Source of the DNA: CAZLLE01 sp964560425
GTDB lineage: Bacteria > Campylobacterota > Campylobacteria > Campylobacterales > QNZT01
DNA length: 21,677 nt
Reading direction: 5' to 3'
Assembly: GCA_964560425.1 (NCBI GenBank)
Contig: CAZLLE010000096.1
Span: 1 to 21,677, forward strand
The first letter of the stretch is position 1; each line of letters starts with the position of its first letter. This document shows, in pieces, positions 8,034 to 15,427 of the stretch. The notes below the pieces were generated by a model that was given only the letters and a program-made list of their open reading frames with translations, did no database searches and was not told the DNA's origin. The position numbers and the translations under genes were made by a program.

Positions 8034-8058
8034 TAGTGTTTAGCATTGCCAAACACTA
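8034..8058. promoter_or_regulatory. 25-bp imperfect palindrome upstream of the efflux operon
   Basis: The arms TAGTGTTT (8034-8041) and AAACACTA (8051-8058) are perfectly complementary, and the centre GCATTGC is also symmetric, leaving a single mismatch pair (8042/8050). It lies between the fbaA stop (8070-8068) and the efflux operon start (8011). It could be an operator for a metal-responsive repressor or the stem of an fbaA terminator; on the minus strand no run of Ts follows, which favours an operator. A minus-strand TTGGCA inside it resembles a -35 box, but no well-spaced -10 is certain. Confidence 0.45.
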
Positions 8059-8067
8059 CAAATTATA

Positions 8068-9147
8068 TTAATTTCTACCTATACAGTTAAGATCTTCAAA
8101 AGCTTGAACTAATCTATTTGCCATAGACTTTTCACCCTCTCTTAGCCATTTTCTTGGATCATAATATTTCTTATTTGGGATATCATCACCATCTGGATTT
8201 CCTATTTGAGATTGAAGGTAGTCTCTATATTTAGCTTCATACTCTCTAATACCATCCCAAAATGCCCATTGAGTATCTGTATCAATATTCATTTTGATTA
8301 CACCATAATCAATCGCTTCTCGAATCTCTTCCAAGCTTGAACCACTTCCACCATGAAACACAAAGTTGATAGGGTTATTAGCAAGATTATATTTTTTACT
8401 AATATATTTTTGAGAGTTATCTAAAATTTTTGGCTGAAGTGATACATTTCCAGGTTTATAAACGCCATGAACATTTCCAAAAGATGCAGCGATTGTAAAT
8501 TTATCACTTACTCGACTCAAAACCTCATAAGCTTCACAAACTTCTTCAGGTTGAGTATATAAAAGTGAATTATCTACATCTGAATTATCTACTCCATCCT
8601 CTTCACCACCAGTAATTCCAAGCTCAATTTCTAGAGTCATACCAATTTTACTCATTCTCTCCAAATAAGAGGCACAAATCTCTAAATTTTCACTTAATGG
8701 CTCTTCTGAAAGATCAATCATATGAGAGCTAAAAAGAGGCACTCCAAATTTTTTAAAATGCTCCTCTCCAGCATCTAACAATCCATCAATCCATGGAAGC
8801 AGTTTTTTGGCTGCATGATCTGTATGTAAAACTACAGGCACACCATAAGCTTCTGCCATCATGTGAACATGCTTAGCTCCACTAATAGCACCCAAAATAG
8901 CCGCTTTTTCATCTGTATTATCAAGGCTTTTTCCTGCATAAAAAGATGCTCCACCATTTGAAAACTGAATAATTATTGGTGATTTGACTTGTGCTGCTGC
9001 TTCAAGGGCAGCATTAATCGAATCTGTACTTACAACATTTACAGCAGGCATAGCAAAACTTTGCTCTTTTGCTACTTGAAAAACTTTTTGGAGATCATCT
9101 CCAGTTACAACACCGCTTTTTACACAATCTAAAACTTTTTTACACAT
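8068..9147 (-). CDS. fbaA: Fructose-bisphosphate aldolase, class II
   Basis: Zn-dependent aldolase that interconverts fructose 1,6-bisphosphate with glyceraldehyde 3-phosphate and dihydroxyacetone phosphate in glycolysis and gluconeogenesis. The 359-residue protein closely resembles E. coli FbaA over its whole length: FSNGGASF (62-69), the active-site LHTDHAAKKLLPWIDG with Asp110 and His111 (zinc ligand), PLFSSHMIDLSEEPL, the metal-binding LEIELGITGGEEDGVDN, AASFGNVHGVY, FVFHGGSGSS and NIDTDTQWAFW. An in-frame ATG exists five codons upstream (9162), but ATG 9147 has GGGAAG five bases before it and gives the same length as E. coli FbaA, so I use it. It begins 21 bases after the stop of the PEB4-type isomerase and is very likely in its operon, a gene order also known in Campylobacter and Helicobacter. 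Confidence 0.97.
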   Translation of the reverse strand: MCKKVLDCVKSGVVTGDDLQKVFQVAKEQSFAMPAVNVVSTDSINAALEAAAQVKSPIIIQFSNGGASFYAGKSLDNTDEKAAILGAISGAKHVHMMAEAYGVPVVLHTDHAAKKLLPWIDGLLDAGEEHFKKFGVPLFSSHMIDLSEEPLSENLEICASYLERMSKIGMTLEIELGITGGEEDGVDNSDVDNSLLYTQPEEVCEAYEVLSRVSDKFTIAASFGNVHGVYKPGNVSLQPKILDNSQKYISKKYNLANNPINFVFHGGSGSSLEEIREAIDYGVIKMNIDTDTQWAFWDGIREYEAKYRDYLQSQIGNPDGDDIPNKKYYDPRKWLREGEKSMANRLVQAFEDLNCIGRN

Positions 9148-9168
9148 GAAAACTTCCCTCAACTTTAA

Positions 9169-9987
9169 TTAAAAACTTTTAATACTGATATCGGCTTTTG
9201 ATCTTAAATCTTTAGAAGTTTTTTTCATTTTTTCTTGAAACTTTTCAACTTTTAAAGATTGTTCAATTCTTGCTTTTGCTTTTTCAAAAGCTACTTTTTG
9301 TGCTGGTTTTTTATCTTCCAATAATATAATATGATAACCAAATTGTGTTTTTACAGGTGTTTTTGTAAAATCCCCTTTTTTAAGTTTAAATGTAGCATCG
9401 CTAAATTCAGGAACCATTCTTTTTCTATCAAACCAACCAAGTTCACCACCATTTTTACCACTAGGTCCTGTTGATTTTTCAGCTGCCAATTTTACAAATG
9501 TCTCTTTTAGGTTTTTTGCCTTTTTAAGCTCACCAATAATAGCTTTTGCCTCTTTTTCATCTTTTACAAGAATATGTTTTGCTTTTGCCATCTCTGGTTG
9601 ATTAAACATTTTGTCATTTTTATCATAAAATGCTTTCATATCTTTTTCACTTACTTTAACACTATCAAACTCTTTTTTCATCCAAAGTTCTAATGCTAAT
9701 TCACCTTTAACTTTTTCTAAAGTCTCTTTATATTTTGGATCTTTATCAACACCACTTTTAAGTGCTTTTTTAGCCAAAAGATATTTATCTACTGCTTGAT
9801 TTACAATCTGCTTTTTCTGAGCTTCTGGCAAAGTTTTAAAGTCCGCACCAGGTACAACTGACAAAATTCCAGCAATATCTTGATCTGTAACATCTTTTCC
9901 ATCTACTGTAGCATAAACTTTAGCACTAAGTGATGTAGCTGTGAAAATTGATACTGCAACCATTGAGCTTATTAAATATTTTTTCAT
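9169..9987 (-). CDS. peb4: PEB4/SurA-like periplasmic peptidyl-prolyl isomerase (parvulin)
   Basis: A 272-residue exported chaperone and prolyl isomerase. Residues 1-22 form a signal peptide (MKKYLISSMVAVSIFTATSLSA). A SurA-like N-terminal chaperone region follows (VDGKDVTDQDI, FKTLPEAQKKQIVNQAVDKY), then a parvulin domain (about 134-230) with AKAKHILV, GGELGWFDRKRMVPEFSDA and TQFGYHIILLED, and a C-terminal helix. It matches Campylobacter PEB4 (Cj0596) in length and pattern; that protein helps outer-membrane protein folding and adhesion. The frame is open to 10038, but ATG 9987 starts the signal peptide and has AAGGAAG just upstream. A TATAAT lies at 10020-10015. It heads the operon with fbaA. 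Confidence 0.94.
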   Translation of the reverse strand: MKKYLISSMVAVSIFTATSLSAKVYATVDGKDVTDQDIAGILSVVPGADFKTLPEAQKKQIVNQAVDKYLLAKKALKSGVDKDPKYKETLEKVKGELALELWMKKEFDSVKVSEKDMKAFYDKNDKMFNQPEMAKAKHILVKDEKEAKAIIGELKKAKNLKETFVKLAAEKSTGPSGKNGGELGWFDRKRMVPEFSDATFKLKKGDFTKTPVKTQFGYHIILLEDKKPAQKVAFEKAKARIEQSLKVEKFQEKMKKTSKDLRSKADISIKSF

Positions 9988-10007
9988 TATCTTCCTTATT
10001 ATTTTTA

Positions 10008-10020
10008 GAGTGAAATTATA
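10008..10020 (-). promoter_or_regulatory. Promoter -10 for peb4-fbaA
   Basis: A perfect TATAAT at 10020-10015 on the minus strand, about 28 bases upstream of the peb4 ATG and 50 bases downstream of the kinase terminator. No clear -35 is seen. Its position between terminator and ribosome-binding site makes it the likely operon promoter. Confidence 0.55.
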
Positions 10021-10071
10021 AACCTGATAGATTAACACAAAGTTAATATTAAATTACTGTAATTTCATAAT

Positions 10072-10103
10072 AAAAAAAGAGATTATTTAATAAAGATAAA
10101 CTC
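10072..10103 (-). terminator. Intrinsic terminator after the FIST histidine kinase
   Basis: On the minus strand GAGTTTAT and ATAATCTC form a short stem with one T-T mismatch around an AT loop, followed directly by seven Ts (10078-10072). The 5' arm overlaps the TGA stop codon of the kinase gene (10104-10102). Confidence 0.6.
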
Positions 10104-12078
10104 AAAGAGGTAATATAATTATAAATTTCGCCCCAATAGGTGTATTTTTCACTTTTAAGATACCTTGACAACTATCTTCTATAATAAATTTGGACATGTA
10201 CAGACCAAGACCCGTAGAGTGTTCACTATCTTTGGTTGAGAAGTATGGCTCAAAAATTTTATCAATAATATCTTCGGATATTCCTCCACCATTATCACTC
10301 ACTTCAATATAACACTTATTATCTTTTTGAAATGTTTTAATAAAAATTTGTGGTTTTACAACCTCCCTCTTAAAAAGAATATTCTCTGCATTTTTAAGAA
10401 GATTTAATACTACTTGTATCACTTCATTTGAGTAAGTTTTCAACTTTATATCTGTTGAATTATCATACTTTACAATAACACTTTTTTTTGTAAGAGATGG
10501 AGACATAATAAAGAGAGCTCTATCTATAAGGCTATTTACATTAACTTTCTCTTTTCTTTTTGTAGGTTTAAAAAAGTTTGTAAAATCATCAATAGTACGA
10601 GAAAGATGTATAACATACTCCTCAATTTTGGCTAACGAGTTATTAAAATAGTCATGAGTCCAATTTCCAAGTTCTAACTTAATCTGCATACCAGAAGATG
10701 TCGCACTAATAGCACTTAAAGGCTGTCTCCACTGATGAGCAATAAGCCCCATCATCTCTCCCATCTGTGCTAATTTGCTATTATGAATCAAAATACTATC
10801 TTTTTTACGATTAGCTTCTACCTCCTCTTTTACTCGTATCTCCAATTTATGGTTCAAAGATTGAAGCTCTTTTGATGAAATTTGAGCAATATTTGTCAAT
10901 GCTTTGATAGTTTGATAATTTAAATCTGTCATAATTGGCTCTTCAAAAGAGTAAGATTTTTCATTATGTACCCTATTTGATTCAGACAAAACTAAAAGAG
11001 TCAAACTCTGACCCAAAAAATTAATCTCTTTTTCATTTGCAAAATATTCACCATATCCATAAAAACCACTAACACAAGCAATCTCTGTAAGTGCCTCAAT
11101 CTCATAATAACTACTCTGTTGTAAAAATCTTCTTCTTGCACTAGAGCCATAAATAAAAATAGATTCTACTGGTTTTGAAGCAATCTCTTCAAAAATAGTC
11201 TTTGCATTTTTAATAATAGTATCTATATTGGCAAATGCAATCTGTAAAACATTACCCTTTTTCATATTAGCATTAAAAGCTAATGCACCATCTTTCATAT
11301 CATCAATAACAATTTTAGATAAAAAGTTTGAACCTCTTTTTAATAAAAAAGGAAATTGCAAAGCACTCAAAGGGAGTTTTGAAGACAACTCTGAACCTAA
11401 GTATCTCTCATATAAAGATTTTATATCTATATTATCTACTTCATGTACGATATTGTCTTGGGCATTCGTTACTACAAACTCCCTACCTATAGGCTCCCAT
11501 GCATGATTATATCTGTTGTAAGCACTCAAAGTCTCTGAACTTAAACTTACAGCCACTAGACCATCATTTGTAATCTCTTCATCTGAGAAAACAAAACTAT
11601 TTTTAAATTCACCATTGTCTGATGCAAGAGAACCAGCAACAATAAGATCTTTTTTTTCTGCTTTTAATCCTTTAATAATTAATTCAGGATTAAGACCATA
11701 AAAAGTGGAAAATATAACAACAACTTTAGTATCTGGTTTTACAATTTTATCGTATATAGTTTTACCAATTTTTCTAGCATAATTACTATTTTTAATAAGT
11801 ACCGAATCTATATTTGTCGTTTCAAATTGACTAAAAGAGATAACTGTATTATGAGTAAGCACTTTACTATCTATAATTTCACCATCTGTAGTCGCACCAA
11901 TAATTGTTGAACTATGAAAAGTATCATTCAGAAATTTAATTAGTTTTTTTATTTCATTTTTATCTCTAAATGAGGTAAAAACTTGAATTAGCAATCTCTT
12001 ATTGTCCCCGATATTATGGGCTTTTATATACTCTTTTAATTTCTCAATATTTCTATATCTTGTATTTAATGTGATCAT
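10102..12078 (-). CDS. FIST-domain sensor histidine kinase
   Basis: A 658-residue cytoplasmic-looking kinase with no signal peptide or membrane segment. The N-terminal half is a FIST sensor: FIST_N (about 25-220; GATTDGEIID, VAGSLASDNGEF, FVFSDEEITNDGLVAVSL) and FIST_C (about 225-370; IYGSSARRRFLQQ, GFYGYGEYF). FIST is thought to bind small ligands such as amino acids. A short coiled coil (about 400-430) leads to the dimerisation domain with MGEMMGLIAHQWRQPLSAI, His448 being the phosphorylation site, then N box NLLKNAENI (559-567), DNGGG (595-599), FEPYFSTK and STGLGLYMSK. All catalytic boxes are present, so it should be active. The receiver/PAS gene lies upstream on the same strand, 103 bases away, and could be a partner but has its own spacing and no overlap. 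The ATG has only a distant TAAGG, so the start is moderately sure. Confidence 0.93.
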   Translation of the reverse strand: MITLNTRYRNIEKLKEYIKAHNIGDNKRLLIQVFTSFRDKNEIKKLIKFLNDTFHSSTIIGATTDGEIIDSKVLTHNTVISFSQFETTNIDSVLIKNSNYARKIGKTIYDKIVKPDTKVVVIFSTFYGLNPELIIKGLKAEKKDLIVAGSLASDNGEFKNSFVFSDEEITNDGLVAVSLSSETLSAYNRYNHAWEPIGREFVVTNAQDNIVHEVDNIDIKSLYERYLGSELSSKLPLSALQFPFLLKRGSNFLSKIVIDDMKDGALAFNANMKKGNVLQIAFANIDTIIKNAKTIFEEIASKPVESIFIYGSSARRRFLQQSSYYEIEALTEIACVSGFYGYGEYFANEKEINFLGQSLTLLVLSESNRVHNEKSYSFEEPIMTDLNYQTIKALTNIAQISSKELQSLNHKLEIRVKEEVEANRKKDSILIHNSKLAQMGEMMGLIAHQWRQPLSAISATSSGMQIKLELGNWTHDYFNNSLAKIEEYVIHLSRTIDDFTNFFKPTKRKEKVNVNSLIDRALFIMSPSLTKKSVIVKYDNSTDIKLKTYSNEVIQVVLNLLKNAENILFKREVVKPQIFIKTFQKDNKCYIEVSDNGGGISEDIIDKIFEPYFSTKDSEHSTGLGLYMSKFIIEDSCQGILKVKNTPIGAKFIIILPL

Positions 12079-12099
12079 GCTGGTCAGATAGCCTTAAAG

Positions 12100-12146
12100 T
12101 TAAAAATTATAAACATTTTGAAGCATTATATTAAATTTAATATAAT
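12100..12146 (-). promoter_or_regulatory. Promoter of FIST kinase with 22-bp perfect palindrome
   Basis: A TATAAT at 12111-12106 would start transcription near 12100, 22 bases before the ATG. Just upstream, 12125-12146 is a perfect 22-bp palindrome made only of A and T (each half ATTATATTAAA), placed around -25 to -46 from the predicted start. It may be an operator or a coincidence of AT-rich DNA. Confidence 0.4.
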
Positions 12147-12181
12147 ATTTTTATTAAAATGTCTATAATTTATTACTATAT

Positions 12182-13786
12182 TTATGATTTATTATTTGTT
12201 ACTAACGGTATAGATATTAAGAAAATATTTTCATTTCCTATTAAAGCTTTTTTTAACTTTGCAGATAATTTATTTACAGCTTTCTCCACACTTTTTGGCA
12301 ATATTTCATCTGAAAAATCTACAAAGTCACCATCTTGATCACTTTTTCTAAAAAATTTATCTATAAAAAAGTTTTTTGATTTAACTGTTTTTGGCTCTCT
12401 CATATCAATTAATAGACTATTTTGATCTGTATAAACCTCAACACGCAAAATACCACTATTCGAACTCTCATCAAAATCTCCACCAAAATAGCTACTCAAA
12501 ACACCAGAGACCAAATCTTTCAAAAGAGAAGTATCAATATTCATATATACACTATCTTTATCAAAATCAAGCTCTTCATGAATATCATAACCATTTATGG
12601 ATACTCTTTTCATAGAATATTTCTCTTTTAAAACTTTGCCAACAACTTCATAAATATTAACTCTCTCAAACCCTAGATCTTCTTTTAAATCTTTATTACG
12701 ATTTTTTTCACGATTGACAAGACTATTAAGTGTTAATTTTAAACGATCTAACTCATTATAAATATTTTCACTCATAAAACCACCACTTAAATAACCAACT
12801 TGTTCTTTAATTAACTCTAATGATTTTTGCAGATTTTGTAAATCTTCTTGTTGTACTAATATATCATTTTTATTATAGATACCTAGAGGTGAAATATTCT
12901 CTAAGTTTACAAATTTACAGATAAAAATATTTTCATTCAAAATAGATATTTCATGAAACTCTAATACAAAATTATATACTTTTCCAAATCTATCTATCTG
13001 CAACATAAAAGAAGATTTATCAGAAAAAGTTATCATTTTTAACCATGAAGATGGTTCATAATGGTTAAGATAATTCTCCTCTTTCATATGAGGAATAAAT
13101 TTATGAAATAGTTTTTCACTACTAATTACACGATTAAAATGGTAAATTGATGAGAAAAAAGCATTAAATGTTTTGTTAGCATCAATAACCTTATTCTGAT
13201 TTTGATCATAAACAAATAGAATATTGGAATCTAAATCAAAAAAATTCTTATAAACACTACTATAATCTTTGGATTCAAGATATTTGATATCTGCCATATT
13301 TTGAAAATAGCCATTTGATCTATAAGATAACTCAATGATAGAGCGAACTTTTTGTTTAAAATTGATTACATTCAGTGGCTTTTGAATAAAATCAACATAA
13401 GTACCTTTAAAACTATCTTTTTTATTGATATCATAATTATCGCTAAGAAGTAAAATTTTTGGGATATCTTTGGATACTTCTTCTATATTTAGTCTATCAA
13501 TGACATCATAACCATCCATTTTAGATAACATATCATCAACAATAATAAGATCTAAAGATAGGTGATTTATAATTTTGAGTGCACTTGAAAAATTTACAGC
13601 TTCATCAACTCTAAATCCACTATTTTTACTCAAAAATTTATTAATCATAAAAATATCAGAACTACTTTCACTAATAATCAAAATTTTATAAACATCCGAT
13701 GATATCCGCTGAGATGCTCTAGAAGTTTTGTCAAAGCCAAAATTAGAAGATTTTTTATCAATATTTTGTATATCTTTTACTGCCAT
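12182..13786 (-). CDS. Response-regulator receiver protein with PAS-like and degenerate kinase-like C-terminus
   Basis: A 534-residue cytoplasmic signalling protein. Residues 32-152 form a receiver domain: acid pocket near Glu40, phosphoacceptor Asp84 in DLIIVDDMLSKMDGYD, and the conserved Lys136 in FIQKP. Residues about 175-295 look like a PAS domain (ILFVYDQNQNKVIDANKTFNAFF). The rest (about 310-530) has the layout of a histidine kinase core, with a predicted coiled coil and an ATPase-like region, but no phosphorylatable H box, no N box (LVSGVLSSYF stands in its place) and no glycine boxes, so it is probably catalytically dead and serves as a scaffold or regulator. The frame opens at TTG 13837, but ATG 13786 has AAGGA seven bases upstream and lies beyond the preceding terminator. 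What it signals to is unknown. Confidence 0.8.
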   Translation of the reverse strand: MAVKDIQNIDKKSSNFGFDKTSRASQRISSDVYKILIISESSSDIFMINKFLSKNSGFRVDEAVNFSSALKIINHLSLDLIIVDDMLSKMDGYDVIDRLNIEEVSKDIPKILLLSDNYDINKKDSFKGTYVDFIQKPLNVINFKQKVRSIIELSYRSNGYFQNMADIKYLESKDYSSVYKNFFDLDSNILFVYDQNQNKVIDANKTFNAFFSSIYHFNRVISSEKLFHKFIPHMKEENYLNHYEPSSWLKMITFSDKSSFMLQIDRFGKVYNFVLEFHEISILNENIFICKFVNLENISPLGIYNKNDILVQQEDLQNLQKSLELIKEQVGYLSGGFMSENIYNELDRLKLTLNSLVNREKNRNKDLKEDLGFERVNIYEVVGKVLKEKYSMKRVSINGYDIHEELDFDKDSVYMNIDTSLLKDLVSGVLSSYFGGDFDESSNSGILRVEVYTDQNSLLIDMREPKTVKSKNFFIDKFFRKSDQDGDFVDFSDEILPKSVEKAVNKLSAKLKKALIGNENIFLISIPLVTNNKS

Positions 13787-13834
13787 AAGTATATCCTTTA
13801 AAAAAGGACTAGCAATAATCATTCCATAATTAGT

Positions 13835-13864
13835 CAAAAATGGCTAAAAGTTTTTTAGCCATTT
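13835..13864 (-). terminator. Intrinsic terminator after the cytochrome gene
   Basis: A perfect 12-bp stem, 13838-13849 pairing with 13853-13864 around a 3-base loop (core ATGGCTAAAA / TTTTAGCCAT). Read on the minus strand it runs into a tract of five Ts (13840-13836). It begins 16 bases after the cytochrome stop codon and separates that gene from the receiver/PAS gene. Confidence 0.8.
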
Positions 13865-13880
13865 AATTGTAGAAAAAGAA

Positions 13881-14282
13881 CTATTTTTTTCTTAATTTAA
13901 CATGACAAGACATGCACTCTTTTAAAATTTTTGTATACTCACCAAGAGCTTGATTTCTTTCACCTTTAAAAAAATAATCCTCGACACCTTGTGCAAATTT
14001 ATCAATTTTTTCTTGTTGTTTTTTTGCATATCTATATGCAAAAGTCTCCTCTTTTGTAAAAAGAGTATTGCCTACAGGAGGTTCTATTGTCGATATCTTA
14101 TCCCTTAAAGCTTTTAGTCCACTCTTTACCAAATCACCATTACTATATAAAAAACCCTTCTGAATTTCAGCCAAAGAGTCTTCCATCACCTGCATATCTC
14201 TAGCTCTATCCTCTTTTGTATATTCAGCATTAGCTAGAACAAATGACCCCAATATTAAAAATGTTAAAACAATTTTCTTCAT
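13881..14282 (-). CDS. Small periplasmic cytochrome c'-like protein
   Basis: A 133-residue exported protein with a clear signal peptide (MKKIVLTFLILGSFVLANA, 1-19). The mature part is about 114 residues, predicted mostly helical, and carries one heme c attachment motif CMSCH (123-127) only six residues from the C-terminus. A four-helix mono-heme protein with the CxxCH at the very end is the pattern of the cytochrome c'/c556 class; the fit is by layout, not by clear sequence identity. Such proteins carry electrons or bind NO in the periplasm. The start has AGGAGAGAG just before ATG 14282, it ends in TAG, and a strong terminator follows, so it is monocistronic. A 17-bp palindrome lies at its promoter. 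Confidence 0.82.
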   Translation of the reverse strand: MKKIVLTFLILGSFVLANAEYTKEDRARDMQVMEDSLAEIQKGFLYSNGDLVKSGLKALRDKISTIEPPVGNTLFTKEETFAYRYAKKQQEKIDKFAQGVEDYFFKGERNQALGEYTKILKECMSCHVKLRKK

Positions 14283-14297
14283 GCTCTCTCCTAAAAT

Positions 14298-14314
14298 TTA
14301 TACTTTAAGTATAA
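14298..14314. promoter_or_regulatory. 17-bp perfect palindrome at the cytochrome gene promoter
   Basis: TTATACTT and AAGTATAA flank a single T. On the minus strand the right arm overlaps a possible -10 (TATACT, 14313-14308), and the whole element lies 15-32 bases upstream of the ATG. Position and symmetry suit a repressor site. Confidence 0.4.
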
Positions 14315-14413
14315 CTACTAGAAGATTAAGAACAGATTAGTTTTATATAATTTTTTCTTATTTATCTACAAAACAATGATATTAACTTTAATTATAATTA
14401 AAATAGTTATTAT

Positions 14414-15427
14414 CTATTTTTTACTACCACCAAATTTAAAAACAGATTCCATGATCTTTTTACTAATACCTTTTAGAAAGCCTTCATTCTGATCTTTATA
14501 ATGCATAGGACGACATGATTTAATCGCAGCAACACCTACTCTAGCAGTCAAAATTCCATTTGCAATACCTTGAGCAGCATGATAAGAGAATTTAGAGACA
14601 ATCGAAGTACCTACTAAATCATGAGAGTGTTGAGCCAAAATTTCTGTAACACTTGCAAAAACCAATACAAAAAATATCTTTTTAAATAACAAAATCTTTC
14701 CAATAAAATTTGGTTTATACCCATATATAGTAGCAATCTCATTTACCATAGCACCAGAACGAGAGATAATCAAAATAGCATCAATAAAAGCAACAGGACT
14801 AATTGCTGTAGAGAGTGCTGTTTGGTTAGCATATTTGATAATAGAACCTTTTGCTAATTTGTCCAAAGGATTAAATAGCTTTTCATTAAGTCTATCAATA
14901 ACCTCATCATACATCAACGAAGGTAGCTCTCTTTTTAATGAGAGTGCATTTTCTCTAATAAGTTCATTCTCATGATTTTCATATCTCTCAATAATCTCTT
15001 TAGCATAAGCTACAACATCTATGGTTGGATTTTTTTTAAGAACACTACCTCTCTCTTGAAGTGTATCAATATTTTTCAACCTCATTACACTCAAATACTC
15101 TTTAAAAATCCCATATCCAAGAACTCCAACCAATCCAAGTATTGAGAAGAGATACAACACACCAATCAAAGGAGCATTACTCATCATTGAGGATATTGTC
15201 ATAGAGGCATCATAAAGTGTACCTATTAAAATAACAGAAAAGAGCAGACCAAATACAAGTAAACTCTTTTTGGCAAAAACACCAATACCTTTAATTGCTG
15301 TTACTCTCTCTTTTTCAGCCTCTTCTATATTCTCATAAAATAGTTCATCCTCTTCCTCTATTGTAGCCAAGGGGATCTCTTTGACTGCTACTTCATCTTC
15401 TATTCTTCCTGGTTTTATTTTACTCAT
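14414..15427 (-). CDS. ycjF: YcjF-family inner-membrane protein (DUF697)
   Basis: A 337-residue membrane protein matching YcjF by order and content: an acidic N-terminal tail (to about 45), two membrane helices close together (about 50-73, SLLVFGLLFSVILIGTLY; about 84-108, LIGVLYLFSILGLVGVLGYG) and a helical C-terminal DUF697 region with the conserved ISPVAFIDAILIISRSGAMVNEIATIYG-type segment (around 207-235) and GIANGILTARVGVAAIKSCRP near the end. Its ATG overlaps the ycjX stop in ATGA (15427-15424) with AAAGGG six bases upstream, so the two are coupled. In enterobacteria ycjX-ycjF belongs to the phage-shock response; here no psp genes are in view. Its biochemical role is not known. Confidence 0.88.
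   Translation of the reverse strand: MSKIKPGRIEDEVAVKEIPLATIEEEDELFYENIEEAEKERVTAIKGIGVFAKKSLLVFGLLFSVILIGTLYDASMTISSMMSNAPLIGVLYLFSILGLVGVLGYGIFKEYLSVMRLKNIDTLQERGSVLKKNPTIDVVAYAKEIIERYENHENELIRENALSLKRELPSLMYDEVIDRLNEKLFNPLDKLAKGSIIKYANQTALSTAISPVAFIDAILIISRSGAMVNEIATIYGYKPNFIGKILLFKKIFFVLVFASVTEILAQHSHDLVGTSIVSKFSYHAAQGIANGILTARVGVAAIKSCRPMHYKDQNEGFLKGISKKIMESVFKFGGSKK

Noticed and set aside
13787..13837. Longer start (TTG 13837 or ATG 13822) for the receiver/PAS protein
   Set aside because: These starts lie at or next to the terminator of the previous gene and lack an RBS; ATG 13786 has a well-spaced AAGGA.
14387..14402. 16-bp AT palindrome after ycjF
   Set aside because: Made only of A/T in an AT-rich gap, with no promoter or T-run in useful position; chance is likely.
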